Part shown: in pieces, positions 1-8,700 of the stretch
Position numbering within the stretch: the first letter of the stretch is position 1
How the letters are laid out: the number at the start of each line of letters is the position of its first letter
Source of the DNA: JBHENC01 sp046262295
GTDB lineage: Bacteria; Acidobacteriota; Blastocatellia; Pyrinomonadales; Pyrinomonadaceae
Assembly: GCA_046262295.1 (NCBI GenBank)
Contig: JBHENC010000002.1
Coordinates: forward strand, 434,001-498,000
DNA: 64,000 nucleotides
Direction of reading: 5' to 3'
The notes under the pieces: model-generated
Told to the model about the DNA's origin: nothing
Database searches by the model: none
The model's input: the letters and a program-made list of their open reading frames with translations, nothing else
Position numbers and translations under genes: made by a program

Positions 1-2487
1 CGGATTTTGAATCAGCGTTTGGATCGCGCGCTTCAACGGACGCGCGCCATACGTCGGATCATAACCTTCGCGCGCCAGCAGTTCGCGCGCCGAATCGTCC
101 AACTCAAGCGTGACATTGCGCTCATTCAACATCGAGCGCAAGCGTTCGAGCTGCACATCAATGATGCGCACAATCTCTTCGCGCGATAATTGATGAAAGA
201 TCACGATGTCGTCAATTCGATTCAAAAACTCCGGCTTGAAGTGCGCGCGTAACTCCTGCGTCACAGCCTCGCTCGCTTCCTCTTCGTCGCCTTCAGCCGC
301 CTGAATCTCGCGCGAGCCTAGATTGGAAGTCATAATCAACACAGTGTTCTTAAAGTCAACCGTGCGCCCTTTGGAATCGGTCAAACGCCCGTCGTCCAGA
401 ATTTGCAGCAGCACGTTGAAGACATCCGAATGCGCTTTCTCGATTTCGTCGAAGAGCACGACCGAATACGGACGCCGCCGCACGGCTTCCGTCAGTTGCC
501 CGCCTTCTTCATAACCGACATAGCCCGGCGGCGCACCGATCATACGCGCGACCGCGTGCTTTTCCATGTACTCGCTCATGTCCAGACGAATCATCGCGCG
601 CTCATCATCGAAGAGAAATTCCGCGAGCGCCCGCGCCGTCTCGGTTTTTCCGACGCCCGTCGGCCCTAAGAAAATGAACGAACCGACGGGACGATTCGGG
701 TCTTGCAAGCCTGCACGGGCGCGGCGCACGGCGTTGGCGACAGCCGTCAAAGCTTCGTCCTGCCCGATCACGCGATGCCGCAAACGCTCTTCCATCGTCA
801 CGAGTTTCTGCATTTCGCCTTCGAGCATCTTCGAGACAGGCACGCCCGTCCACTTGGCGACGACTTCCGCCACGTCTTCTTCGCCGACCTCTTCCTTGAG
901 CGTCACGCCGTCGCGCTGAATCTCCGCAAGCTTCGCCTGTTCTGCCGCGAGCTTGGTTTCGAGTTCGGGAATCTTGCCGTATTGCAATTCGGACGCGCGC
1001 GCCAGATCATTCGCGTTGCGCGCCTGTTCGAGTTGCAATTTCAGTTGCTCAAGCTCTGCCTTGTCCGTCCGCATCAACTCGATCTCTTCCTTCTCGGATT
1101 GCCACTTGGCTTTCATGCCGGAAGATTGCTCTTTGAGGTCTGCGATGCGTTGTTCGATGTCGCGCAGGCGCGCTTTCGAGCGTTCGTCTTCTTCACGCTG
1201 CAACGCTTGGCGCTCGATTTCGAGTCCCATAATCTCGCGCTCGATCTGGTCAATCTCAAGCGGTAGGGAATCAATCTCGATACGGAGACGTGAGGCGGCT
1301 TCGTCAATCAAGTCAATCGCTTTATCGGGCAAAAAACGATCCGTGATGTAGCGATTCGAGAGCGTCGCGGCGGCAACAATCGCAGAGTCTTTAATACGCA
1401 CGCCGTGATGCACTTCGTAACGCTCTTTCAGACCGCGCAAAATAGCGATGGTGTCCTCGACGTTCGGCTCGCCGACGTAAACTTGCTGGAAACGCCGTTC
1501 AAGGGCGGCGTCCTTTTCGATGTACTTCTTATACTCGTTAAGCGTCGTTGCGCCGACGCAGCGCAATTCGCCGCGCGCCAGCGCAGGCTTTAACATATTC
1601 GACGCATCAATCGCGCCTTCGGCTGCGCCCGCGCCGACCAGCGTATGCAGTTCATCTATAAAGAGCACGATTGCTCCATGTGCGTTCTCAATCTCTTTGA
1701 GCACGGCCTTGAGACGGTCTTCAAACTCGCCGCGATATTTTGCGCCCGCGAGCATCGCGCCCAAGTCGAGAGAGACGAGCCGCTTGTTGCGCAAAGTTTC
1801 CGGCACATCGCCGGAGACGATTCGCTGCGCGAGACCTTCGACGATGGCGGTTTTGCCAACGCCGGGTTCGCCGATCAAGACCGGATTATTCTTCGTGCGG
1901 CGCGATAGAACTTGAATCGTGCGGCGTATCTCGTCGTCGCGCCCGATGACGGGATCGAGCTTGCCGGAGCGCGCCAAGTCCGTCAGGTCTTTCGCATATT
2001 TGGAGAGTGCTTCGTAGTTGGCTTCGGCATTCTGGTCTGTGATGCGCGAGCCGCCGCGCATTCCTTCGATGACCTTTAAGAGATCGTCGCGGCTGACGCC
2101 GTGTTGCCGCAAAAGCTTTCCGGCCGCGCCGTCCTTTTCGTCGGCGATAGCGATTAAGAGATGTTCCGTCGAAACATACTCGTCCTTCATCGCCTCCGCC
2201 TGCTTTTGCGCGCCGTTGAAAATCTGGCTCAAACGCGAGCTGAAGTATTGTTGGCTCGAACCCTGAATTTTGGGAAAGCGCGCGATGGCCGCCTGCACAT
2301 CGTTGAGTATGACCGGCACATTTGCGCCGAGTTTGCCGAGCACCGGACGGACGATGCCTTCGGGCTGTTCGAGCATGGCGAACAGCGCGTGTTCGGGTTC
2401 GACCTGTTGATTCTGATTGCGCTCCGCCGCTTCGATGGCGGCTTGAATCGCTTCTTGCCCGCGCAGTGTGAATTTATCTAAACGCAT
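1..2487 (-). CDS. clpB: ATP-dependent disaggregase ClpB (3' end beyond window)
   Basis: The reverse strand reads as a continuous 829-codon frame starting MRLDKFTLRGQEAI. ClpB is a hexameric AAA+ unfoldase that rescues aggregated proteins with DnaK. Visible parts in order are the Clp-N repeat domain (about 1-145), the first ATPase with Walker A GEPGVGKT near residue 205, a long charged coiled-coil middle domain (about 405-530) that separates ClpB from ClpA/ClpC, and the second ATPase with GPTGVGKT near residue 607. The frame runs off the left edge at ...KRAIQTLIQNP, so roughly the last 30-40 residues are missing relative to the usual 850-870. It lies 148 bp downstream of hsp20 on the same strand, and co-expression in a heat-stress operon is likely. 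The start at 2487 has no strong Shine-Dalgarno. The family call is secure. Confidence 0.97.
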   Translation of the reverse strand, partial: MRLDKFTLRGQEAIQAAIEAAERNQNQQVEPEHALFAMLEQPEGIVRPVLGKLGANVPVILNDVQAAIARFPKIQGSSQQYFSSRLSQIFNGAQKQAEAMKDEYVSTEHLLIAIADEKDGAAGKLLRQHGVSRDDLLKVIEGMRGGSRITDQNAEANYEALSKYAKDLTDLARSGKLDPVIGRDDEIRRTIQVLSRRTKNNPVLIGEPGVGKTAIVEGLAQRIVSGDVPETLRNKRLVSLDLGAMLAGAKYRGEFEDRLKAVLKEIENAHGAIVLFIDELHTLVGAGAAEGAIDASNMLKPALARGELRCVGATTLNEYKKYIEKDAALERRFQQVYVGEPNVEDTIAILRGLKERYEVHHGVRIKDSAIVAAATLSNRYITDRFLPDKAIDLIDEAASRLRIEIDSLPLEIDQIEREIMGLEIERQALQREEDERSKARLRDIEQRIADLKEQSSGMKAKWQSEKEEIELMRTDKAELEQLKLQLEQARNANDLARASELQYGKIPELETKLAAEQAKLAEIQRDGVTLKEEVGEEDVAEVVAKWTGVPVSKMLEGEMQKLVTMEERLRHRVIGQDEALTAVANAVRRARAGLQDPNRPVGSFIFLGPTGVGKTETARALAEFLFDDERAMIRLDMSEYMEKHAVARMIGAPPGYVGYEEGGQLTEAVRRRPYSVVLFDEIEKAHSDVFNVLLQILDDGRLTDSKGRTVDFKNTVLIMTSNLGSREIQAAEGDEEEASEAVTQELRAHFKPEFLNRIDDIVIFHQLSREEIVRIIDVQLERLRSMLNERNVTLELDDSARELLAREGYDPTYGARPLKRAIQTLIQNP

Positions 2488-2569
2488 CTTCGGTAACTGA
2501 AAACTTCAGAGATGTTTTCGCTCTCGTAAAATTTATAACGCTTCTGTTCTCGCTTTGAAGACATCGAGA

Positions 2570-2599
2570 GCGGAACAATCCGCAACCGCCTCTGCGGTT
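2570..2599 (-). other. Two tandem small hairpins between hsp20 and clpB
   Basis: Two adjacent perfect stem-loops lie in the 148-bp spacer: GCGGA-ACAA-TCCGC (2570-2583) and AACCGC-CTCT-GCGGTT (2584-2599). No U-tract follows on the minus strand, so a complete terminator is unlikely. They could act as an mRNA-processing or partial read-through element that lowers clpB relative to hsp20. This role is inferred from position only. Confidence 0.35.
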
Positions 2600-2635
2600 T
2601 CAGCGTCTCGCTCCGCTCTTGTCTACGACGACGAA

Positions 2636-3172
2636 TTAACGCCCCGCCGCTTTTTGCGCCTGACGGTTTTCCGTGTTGGCGCTTCCGGCAGTCGTCTCAA
2701 TCGTGCGCGGAGTTTTGGTGTCAGCGCCCTCGCCTGTGATCGCAATGCGGCGCGCTTTCACTTCCTCGCGCTTCGGCAACGTCACACGCAGCACGCCGTT
2801 TTTGTACTCGGCGTTTGCGCCCTCGCCCGAAACGCTCTGCGGCAACGTAAATGAGCGCGTGAAAGAACCGTATGATCTTTCGACGCGGTGATAATTGTCG
2901 CCCTCGTCTTTCTTCTCGAAGCGACGCTCGCCGCGCAGGGTGAGCACGTTGTTTTCGACCGAAAGATCGAAGTCTTCACGATTCATGCCCGGCAGTTCGG
3001 CTTCGAGCACAATCTGGTCTTTGTTCTCAAAGATATCAACCGACGGATTCCAAGCGCCCCGCGCAATGCCTTCATCGCCGAAAACGCGCGAAAGGTTGGT
3101 AGAAAACAAACGGTTGACTTCATCCTGCAAGCTACGCAAATCGCGGAACGGATCGTAACGAACAATACTCAT
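2636..3172 (-). CDS. Small heat shock protein, Hsp20/alpha-crystallin family
   Basis: The product is 178 aa and starts MSIVRYDPFRDLRSLQDEVN. The start at 3172 is chosen because GAAGGAG lies just upstream; an in-frame TTG seven codons earlier overlaps that site. Hsp20 proteins are ATP-independent holdases that keep unfolding proteins refoldable. The alpha-crystallin domain spans about 45-140, with the typical stretch W-x-P-x-V-D-I near its start, ELPG in the middle and the GVLRVTLPK strand near residue 130. The C-terminal tail is Thr/Ala/Gln-rich. It heads a transcript that probably continues to clpB. A consensus sigma70 promoter and a structured leader precede it. Confidence 0.95.
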   Translation of the reverse strand: MSIVRYDPFRDLRSLQDEVNRLFSTNLSRVFGDEGIARGAWNPSVDIFENKDQIVLEAELPGMNREDFDLSVENNVLTLRGERRFEKKDEGDNYHRVERSYGSFTRSFTLPQSVSGEGANAEYKNGVLRVTLPKREEVKARRIAITGEGADTKTPRTIETTAGSANTENRQAQKAAGR

Positions 3173-3207
3173 GGCTACTTTCTCCTTCAATTTAAAGAGT
3201 TAGTATT

Positions 3208-3249
3208 ACTCAAAACACCTAGGGTGAAATCATCCTCCGGTGTATGAGT
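3208..3249 (-). promoter_or_regulatory. 5' leader hairpin of hsp20
   Basis: ACTCAAAACACC (3208-3219) pairs with GGTGTATGAGT (3239-3249), giving an almost complete 11-bp stem around a 19-nt loop. It begins a few bases after the predicted transcription start and ends about 20 nt before the Shine-Dalgarno. It could be a stabilising 5' hairpin, a thermosensor-like leader or a protein operator. It does not sequester the ribosome site directly, unlike classic ROSE elements. Confidence 0.5.
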
Positions 3250-3257
3250 GTACGGGG

Positions 3258-3286
3258 ATAATAAACCTTGAGTGTGTTTTTGTCAA
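3258..3286 (-). promoter_or_regulatory. Sigma70-type promoter of hsp20
   Basis: Read on the minus strand there is TTGACA (3286-3281), exactly 17 bp, then TATTAT (3263-3258). This matches the -35 consensus fully and the -10 at five of six positions. It places the transcript start about 75 nt upstream of the hsp20 start codon. The promoter is vegetative rather than of sigma32 type. Confidence 0.85.
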
Positions 3287-3362
3287 GTCCGCCCTCACAA
3301 AATGCCACAGTCAACGAAGTCTTTATATTTCAATAGTTTAGCGATAAGCAGAGGATAAGCGG

Positions 3363-4670
3363 TCAAAAAGAGAAGAGCGTCTTGGCGATTAAAAGTAACG
3401 ATAGGGCGGAAACGATAATAGCCGTCAGCCATGCCGCAGCGTTATAGAGCGCGCCGTTTGTATGCGTGCCCATCAAATCTTTGTCATTAACTAATAGCAG
3501 TACGGCGATTAAAATAACGGGCAGTAACAGCCCGTTGATGACCTGCGTGGCGAGCAGCACGTACCACAGCGAGAGTCCCGGAATCATTGCGACGAGTGCG
3601 CCGACGACGATCAGGAAAGTGAAGATGCCTAAAAATATCGGAGCTTCACGGAAGTTGCGCGAAACGCCTTTCTCATAGCCGAGCGCCTCGCTAATCGAAT
3701 AGGCGGTTGCCAGCGGCAAGACGCCCGCCGCGAGCATTGATGCCCCGAAGAGTCCGACGGCAAACAGCAGTTCCGCATAGCGTCCGGCGAGCGGTTCGAG
3801 CGCGCGGGCGGCATCCGCCGCATCGGAAATATGCCTGTTATGCACATTGAGCGTGGCGGCGGTCGAGATCATAATAAAGAAGACGATGACGATGGCAAAG
3901 ATCGTGCCCGCCCACACGTCCGCCCGCGTCAGCGCGTAGTCTTCCGCCGTGACGCCTTTTTCCACAACGGAAGATTGCACGAAGACCTGCATATACGGCG
4001 AGATCGTCGTGCCGACGATGGCGACGAACGTAAAGAGATAGGCCGTATCGAGACTAAAATTTGGCCGCACTATCTGGCGCGCGACCGTGCCCCACGCCGG
4101 ATGCGCTAGAAATGCGGAAACGATGTAGCCCAGAAAAACAAGCGACATCAGGAGAAACACGCGCTCGACGCGCTTGTAAGAGCCTTTCACGACGAGCCAC
4201 CAGATGCTGGCGGCGGCGAGCGGCACGGCAATATATCGCGGCACGCCGAAGAGTTCGGTGGCGGCGGCGATGCCGACAAACTCGGAAACGGTGACGCCGC
4301 CGTTGGCGATTAGAAGCGCGAGCATCACGAGCGCCGTCCAGCGCACGCCGAATCGCTCGCGTATCAGATCGGCGAGTCCTTTGCCTGTGATCGCGCCCAT
4401 CCGCGCGCACATCTCCTGCACAATGCCTAGGCTGATTGTGATTGGTATGAGAATCCAGAGAAGCCTGTAACCGTAGTCCGCACCGACCGAAGCGTAAGTC
4501 GCAATGCCGCCCGCATCATTGCCCGCGTTGGCCGCGATCATGCCGGGGCCTAGAATCGCAAGGTAAGAGAGCAGCCCCGTGCGCCGTGCAAGCGTGCGCC
4601 GCACACCGCGAGTGCCGCGCTGCAACCAGCGACGCCCGGCAGCACGCACTGCGATGCGGGATTCGGCCAT
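3363..4670 (-). CDS. NRAMP-superfamily metal transporter, NRMT-like
   Basis: A 435-residue polytopic membrane protein with about 11 hydrophobic helices. The NRAMP signature region GPGMIAANAGNDAGG is at 41-55, where classical members carry DPGN. The helix-6 motif reads GTTISPYM (220-227), so the metal-binding Met and following His of classical MntH (MPH) are replaced by Ser224 and Tyr226. Loss of that Met is reported for the NRAMP-related magnesium transporters, which accept harder ions. The neighbour upstream (4878-6119) carries MgtE-N and CBS magnesium-sensing modules, which supports a Mg2+ role. The ATG at 4670 is preferred, with GGAG upstream. An upstream in-frame TTG would lie inside the repeat element. 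The family call is secure; the substrate is inferred. Confidence 0.85.
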   Translation of the reverse strand: MAESRIAVRAAGRRWLQRGTRGVRRTLARRTGLLSYLAILGPGMIAANAGNDAGGIATYASVGADYGYRLLWILIPITISLGIVQEMCARMGAITGKGLADLIRERFGVRWTALVMLALLIANGGVTVSEFVGIAAATELFGVPRYIAVPLAAASIWWLVVKGSYKRVERVFLLMSLVFLGYIVSAFLAHPAWGTVARQIVRPNFSLDTAYLFTFVAIVGTTISPYMQVFVQSSVVEKGVTAEDYALTRADVWAGTIFAIVIVFFIMISTAATLNVHNRHISDAADAARALEPLAGRYAELLFAVGLFGASMLAAGVLPLATAYSISEALGYEKGVSRNFREAPIFLGIFTFLIVVGALVAMIPGLSLWYVLLATQVINGLLLPVILIAVLLLVNDKDLMGTHTNGALYNAAAWLTAIIVSALSLLLIAKTLFSF

Positions 4671-4707
4671 GTGGAGGTTCTCCGGGCATGAAAAGCAGTT
4701 TTCAGGA

Positions 4708-4873
4708 GTCAAGAGTCGAGAGTCTGGAGTCTGGAGTCAAGCGTCGGGAGTTAGAATGAAGAAATAAAGACTGTTGCGTTTATACTAAATCGCATTAGTG
4801 CTACTCCTACTCATGATTCCTTTTGTCTTTATTCTATCTATTGACTCCAGACTCTTGACTCCAGACTCTTGAC
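4708..4873. repeat. Heptad-repeat inverted element (NNGAGTC units)
   Basis: The left arm (4708-4740) and the reverse complement of the right arm (4841-4873) agree at 29 of 33 positions. Each arm is built of 7-nt units ending in GAGTC (AAGAGTC, GAGAGTC, TGGAGTC). Inside the arms, AATAAAGAC (4763-4771) mirrors GTCTTTATT (4825-4833), so the whole 166-bp segment can fold into one long hairpin. It separates the NRAMP gene from its upstream partner. No ORF lies inside. It resembles a MITE or a replication-slippage palindrome. Confidence 0.75.
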
Positions 4874-4877
4874 TTCT

Positions 4878-6119
4878 TTATCCGAATACTCTGGGCAAGC
4901 GTTGCTGCCAGTTCTTCGGTAGCAAAAGCTGCATCGCGTCGTCCACCGTGACGATGCCGAGTATATCGCCCGCGTCGTCGAGGACGGGCAGCGCGAGCAA
5001 GTTGTATTCGGCGATGGTGTGCGCCACGTCGCGCGCGGCATCGTCCGGGTGCGCGGTTTGAAATTCGTCGCGCATCACGGCTTCGAGCGGCGCGGCCGGG
5101 TCTGCGAGAATCAGACTACGAAGCGCGATGACGCCCACGAGCTTCCAAGATTTTTCTTCTTCAACGACATACAGGTAATAGATCATGTTCGGCGTTTCGG
5201 CCATCTCGCGCAAACGTGCGAGAGCTTCGCCGACCGTTAGCTCGCGTGGCAGCGTGACGAACTCTGTGGTCATCAGCCCGCCCGCCGTGTCGTCTTCATA
5301 AGGCAGCAGCTCCGCGACATCCGCCTGCTCTTCGCCCTCCATGCGGCTAAGTAAATCTCCCGCTTTCTCTTCCGGCAGATCACCGAGCACATCCGCCGCT
5401 TCGTCCGGCGACATCCATTCCAGAATGTCTGCGGCGCGCTCTTCGTCCATGTCGCCGATGATGCGCGCCTGCGCCGTCGCGTCCATCTCTTCGAGCGTTT
5501 CGGCGGCAGTCTCGTCGTCCAAAGATTCGACGATGTCCGAGCCGTGATGATACGAAAGAGCTTCGGCGAGGCGCGCGATTTCGACCGGGTGAAGCCGCGC
5601 CAGTTTGTCGCTCGAAGATTTCAACTGCACCGTCGCCGCATCCGTCGCCAGATATCCGACGTCCGCCCAATCTATCACTTCGACAGGGCGTTTTGCGCCG
5701 ACGAATCCGGCGGGCATCAATCTGCGCCAGAGTCCCTGCAAACTCACGTCCGCGCCGGTGACGCGCCACTCGCCCGCCGCCGCGATGAGTTGCACGTCGT
5801 TGACGCGCACGACGCGCTTACCGTCCACGTCAATCAACTGTTTGTCGAGCACGTCACGCGCCAGGAGCACTTCGGCTTCGCGCCGCACGAACGGGCGCAA
5901 GTCTAAGATGTCTGCGTTCAAACGTGCGCCGTGTTCATCGAAGGCGTTGACGCGCCAGCGCGGTAGAAAAAAATCGCGGCGGCGATAGCGCGCGACAAAG
6001 CCCGTTACCGGCGGATGGTCTTCCGAACCCAAACGCACGATCACGTCCTTGATCGTCGCCACACGCTCGCCTTCGAGATCGCGTATCGGACGACCCAACA
6101 CTTGCGATAGATACAACAT
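4878..6119 (-). CDS. Soluble PRC-barrel / MgtE-N / CBS protein
   Basis: The product is 413 aa with no membrane segment. Two PRC-barrel-like segments occupy about 1-150 (MLYLSQVLGRPIRDLEGERV start). A MgtE intracellular N-domain with its helical repeats (LDDETAAETLEEM, DEERAADILEWM, SPDEAADVLGDL) covers about 170-280. Paired CBS domains cover about 285-410. In MgtE channels these cytoplasmic parts sense Mg2+ and gate the pore, but here the pore is absent. The NRAMP-like transporter lies 207 bp downstream on the same strand, so this protein is probably its magnesium- or nucleotide-responsive regulator. The domain call is firm; the regulatory partnership is inferred. Confidence 0.88.
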   Translation of the reverse strand: MLYLSQVLGRPIRDLEGERVATIKDVIVRLGSEDHPPVTGFVARYRRRDFFLPRWRVNAFDEHGARLNADILDLRPFVRREAEVLLARDVLDKQLIDVDGKRVVRVNDVQLIAAAGEWRVTGADVSLQGLWRRLMPAGFVGAKRPVEVIDWADVGYLATDAATVQLKSSSDKLARLHPVEIARLAEALSYHHGSDIVESLDDETAAETLEEMDATAQARIIGDMDEERAADILEWMSPDEAADVLGDLPEEKAGDLLSRMEGEEQADVAELLPYEDDTAGGLMTTEFVTLPRELTVGEALARLREMAETPNMIYYLYVVEEEKSWKLVGVIALRSLILADPAAPLEAVMRDEFQTAHPDDAARDVAHTIAEYNLLALPVLDDAGDILGIVTVDDAMQLLLPKNWQQRLPRVFG

Positions 6120-6223
6120 TGCAGGATTCGCGCTTCAACGCGCCGCGAGGATAATAACACGCGGCACACGCCACCGCGTAAGAGCTTAAAAGTAGAATGG
6201 GGCTTATCGAGTCTTCGCGCGAT

Positions 6224-7609
6224 TTAATTTCTTACGCTTGACGTCCAAGACTGCCGGTTGATGATCTTCAGTTGTTCGAGCGCGCGCTCCATCGCGCGGT
6301 CGCGGTGCTCCCGCAAATCTTTCTTCGCGGTCTGGATTTCTTCGTCCGGTATAACGCCTGTGCCTTCGAGTCGTGCGCCGAGGGCGGTTCGGTAATCCAT
6401 CTCGCTGACATAGAGTTCGCCGCCATCGGGCAAGGCGTGGTGACGACGAATTGCCAGCACGCAGCCGCAGGTCTGTGTGCCGATGAGAACGGCGCGATGC
6501 GCTTCACGGAGTGCGCTGGCGAATATCTCCGCCGCGCTGGAGGTACGCTCGCCTGTGAGAATTACGAGGGGCGCGCGAAAGAGTGCAACTTTGTCGGCGG
6601 AGAGCAACAGGGCAGAGCGTGTGTGCGGCGCGAACGCGGCGCGGCCTGTCCGATCCGTAAACCGGCCGAGACTGTTTCCGGCGGGCAGAAACATTGAAGC
6701 CATCTCCGTCATCGCTTCCGCTTCGCCGCCGCCGTTGTTGCGTAAATCTATGACAAGCCCGCGCGATGCGCGCAGACTGCCCGCCATCAATCGTGCGAAA
6801 TCCTTGGCGGCGGCTTCCGTGAAAGCGTCAAACTCTATAACGGCGTAGCCTTCGCTTAAACGCTTTACGCGCAAGTCCTGCGTGCGCGTGCGCCACTCGC
6901 GGCGCAGCACCGCCTCGCGCTCTCTGCCTTTGCTGTCCAGCCACCGAACTTTAACGCTTGAGCCTGCCGCGCCGTCGAAGAGGCCGGAGATCGCGCGCAG
7001 ACGCGCCGCGCGAGGTGTTGAAGAGTTTGCGCTTTCGCGTAAGCGCCGGGCAAAGACGGCGAGCGCGGATTCATCGTCAACGCGCAGGATCGTATCGCCC
7101 GCGCGAAGACCGGCGCGCGACGCTTCCGAGTCGCGCTCGACATTCGTCACAACGGCTTCGCCCGCCACCTCGCGCACGGAGACGCCGACGCTGATTGCGC
7201 GCGGACGCCGCCAGTCAAATTTCTCAAAGGGCGCGTAAACTCTCGTGTGCGCGTCGCGTAAAGTGCCGATCATGCGGCGCAGAATCGCGTAGAGTTCCGC
7301 GCTGTTCGCTGCGCCCGCCGCCGCTTCACGAAACATGGTGCGCTGCGTCGGCCAGTCAACGCCGTGAAATGTTCGATCGTAATATCGCTCGTAAATGGCT
7401 TCCCACACGTCGTCGAAAATTGCGAGCCGTTTCTCGCGCGACATCGTTGTTCGCGCATCCGTCTTTGTGCCAGCCGTTGCCTCGCTTGAAAGTTGCTGTG
7501 CCGTCGCCGCAGAAAAGCCGAATGCTGCAAGCAGCAGTAGAACGAGCGCGAACGACAGGCGGGCGCGGATAAAATCGGTCTGCTTTATGCGGAAGCAGTT
7601 GATACTCAT
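6224..7609 (-). CDS. Secreted S41-family (C-terminal processing) peptidase
   Basis: The product is 461 aa with a signal peptide (hydrophobic run about 20-38, cleavage near ATAQQ). A PDZ domain spans about 139-185 (AGLRAGDTILRVDDESA). The S41 core follows, with VIDLRNNGGGEAE near 287-299 and the catalytic serine in GERTSSAAEIFA near 359. The CtpA-type Lys pair is not obvious, so this is closer to tricorn/TSP-like S41 members that use Ser-Glu/His relays. It begins 9 bp after the TonB-C gene and is probably co-transcribed. ATG 7609 is preferred over the GTG at 7612. It likely degrades or trims periplasmic proteins; the substrate is unknown. Confidence 0.9.
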   Translation of the reverse strand: MSINCFRIKQTDFIRARLSFALVLLLLAAFGFSAATAQQLSSEATAGTKTDARTTMSREKRLAIFDDVWEAIYERYYDRTFHGVDWPTQRTMFREAAAGAANSAELYAILRRMIGTLRDAHTRVYAPFEKFDWRRPRAISVGVSVREVAGEAVVTNVERDSEASRAGLRAGDTILRVDDESALAVFARRLRESANSSTPRAARLRAISGLFDGAAGSSVKVRWLDSKGREREAVLRREWRTRTQDLRVKRLSEGYAVIEFDAFTEAAAKDFARLMAGSLRASRGLVIDLRNNGGGEAEAMTEMASMFLPAGNSLGRFTDRTGRAAFAPHTRSALLLSADKVALFRAPLVILTGERTSSAAEIFASALREAHRAVLIGTQTCGCVLAIRRHHALPDGGELYVSEMDYRTALGARLEGTGVIPDEEIQTAKKDLREHRDRAMERALEQLKIINRQSWTSSVRN

Positions 7610-7618
7610 CACCCAAAA

Positions 7619-8554
7619 TTATTTTGATCTCGGCGGACGACGAAAATTGTAGCGCAGCAGAACGCGCACGGGGACAGGCGAAGCGTTACGCTGTGCGGGA
7701 CGAAAATGTAGTTGCCTGATAACAGCGAGCGCGGCTTCGTCGAGTCCGAAGCCCGCCCAGCGTGTGACCTGTGCTTCGGCCACTTCGCCGCTGGCGTCAA
7801 TGCTCACCAGCACATCAACCGTCGCTTCCGCATCGGCCTGCGCCGCCGTTTCGGGATAAGCGGGGCGTAATCGTCTGTACGGCTGCGGCACTTGAAAATC
7901 TTTTGCCGCCGGGGTGTCTCCGGCGGGCGCGTCCTCGAAGACGATTTTTTGTTCTGCGGATAATGTCGCCGCAAGCCGCGCGCGTTTTTCGGTCGCTTCG
8001 TCGCGTGCCGTATCAATTAGTGTGCGAACGTCGCGTGCCGCGTTGCGATGCGTGATTTCCGCGAGCAGATTCTTCTCGGCTTCGGCGGGCGATGCGGCTT
8101 CCGTGTGCGTGCGTTCCCATAAGACGAGTTTGCCGCTTGCCGCGCTGACGATAAAGATTGACGCATACGCTTCAAAGTAAGCGGGAGCGGCGGAGGGCGA
8201 GCGGCGCAGCGTTTGCGCGTCGCCGGTGATGAAGAAGTCGCAACCGATGCTTGCGCCTAGATCGCGCGCTTCTTCAAGCGTCATATTGAGCGACCCCGCA
8301 TAACCCGCGCCATGCGCCGCCGCGCGCGTGAGCGCGCGATCCATCAAAGCTAACTGCGCATCGGCGGCGAGCGCGCGTGAAAGCGCATCGGCGACGCGCG
8401 CGCCCGTCTGCGTCTCGCCGAAATCCAACACCGCCACGTTGATGCGCCGCGCCTCTTTCCCGTATGCGAACGCGCTCATTGCCGTCATACAGAAAACGAA
8501 ACAGCAGCACGTAATGACGAACACAAAAAGCGCGTAGCGAACTTTCATCGCCAT
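7619..8554 (-). CDS. Exported TonB C-terminal-domain protein
   Basis: The product is 311 aa. An N-terminal hydrophobic segment (about 6-30) acts as signal or anchor. Residues about 37-150 resemble the CsgG/LpoB-type nucleotide-free Rossmann fold (INVAVLDFGETQTGARVADALSRAL). The C-terminal 80 residues form a TonB-C domain (RPAYPETAAQADAEATVDVLVSIDASGEV ends in a YNF-like strand). TonB-C domains contact TonB boxes of outer-membrane receptors, but stand-alone versions in acidobacteria are often periplasmic. It is the first gene of a two-gene unit with the S41 peptidase. The combination of domains is unusual and the role is unknown. Confidence 0.8.
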   Translation of the reverse strand: MAMKVRYALFVFVITCCCFVFCMTAMSAFAYGKEARRINVAVLDFGETQTGARVADALSRALAADAQLALMDRALTRAAAHGAGYAGSLNMTLEEARDLGASIGCDFFITGDAQTLRRSPSAAPAYFEAYASIFIVSAASGKLVLWERTHTEAASPAEAEKNLLAEITHRNAARDVRTLIDTARDEATEKRARLAATLSAEQKIVFEDAPAGDTPAAKDFQVPQPYRRLRPAYPETAAQADAEATVDVLVSIDASGEVAEAQVTRWAGFGLDEAALAVIRQLHFRPAQRNASPVPVRVLLRYNFRRPPRSK

Positions 8555-8700
8555 GAGAAATTCTTCAGTTGGCTGCGGAAGGGAAGTAACGCGAACGGTT
8601 GAAGATCAAGCACAACTCGTTATACATCAAACATAATTCGTTAAATACATTTATCGCCGCGCGGCAGCAGCCACCGCCGCGACGATGAAACGGAACTGTT

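Noticed and set aside
4708..4873. CRISPR array from GAGTC repeats
   Set aside because: Units are 7 nt with no spacers, and the arms are inverted rather than direct.
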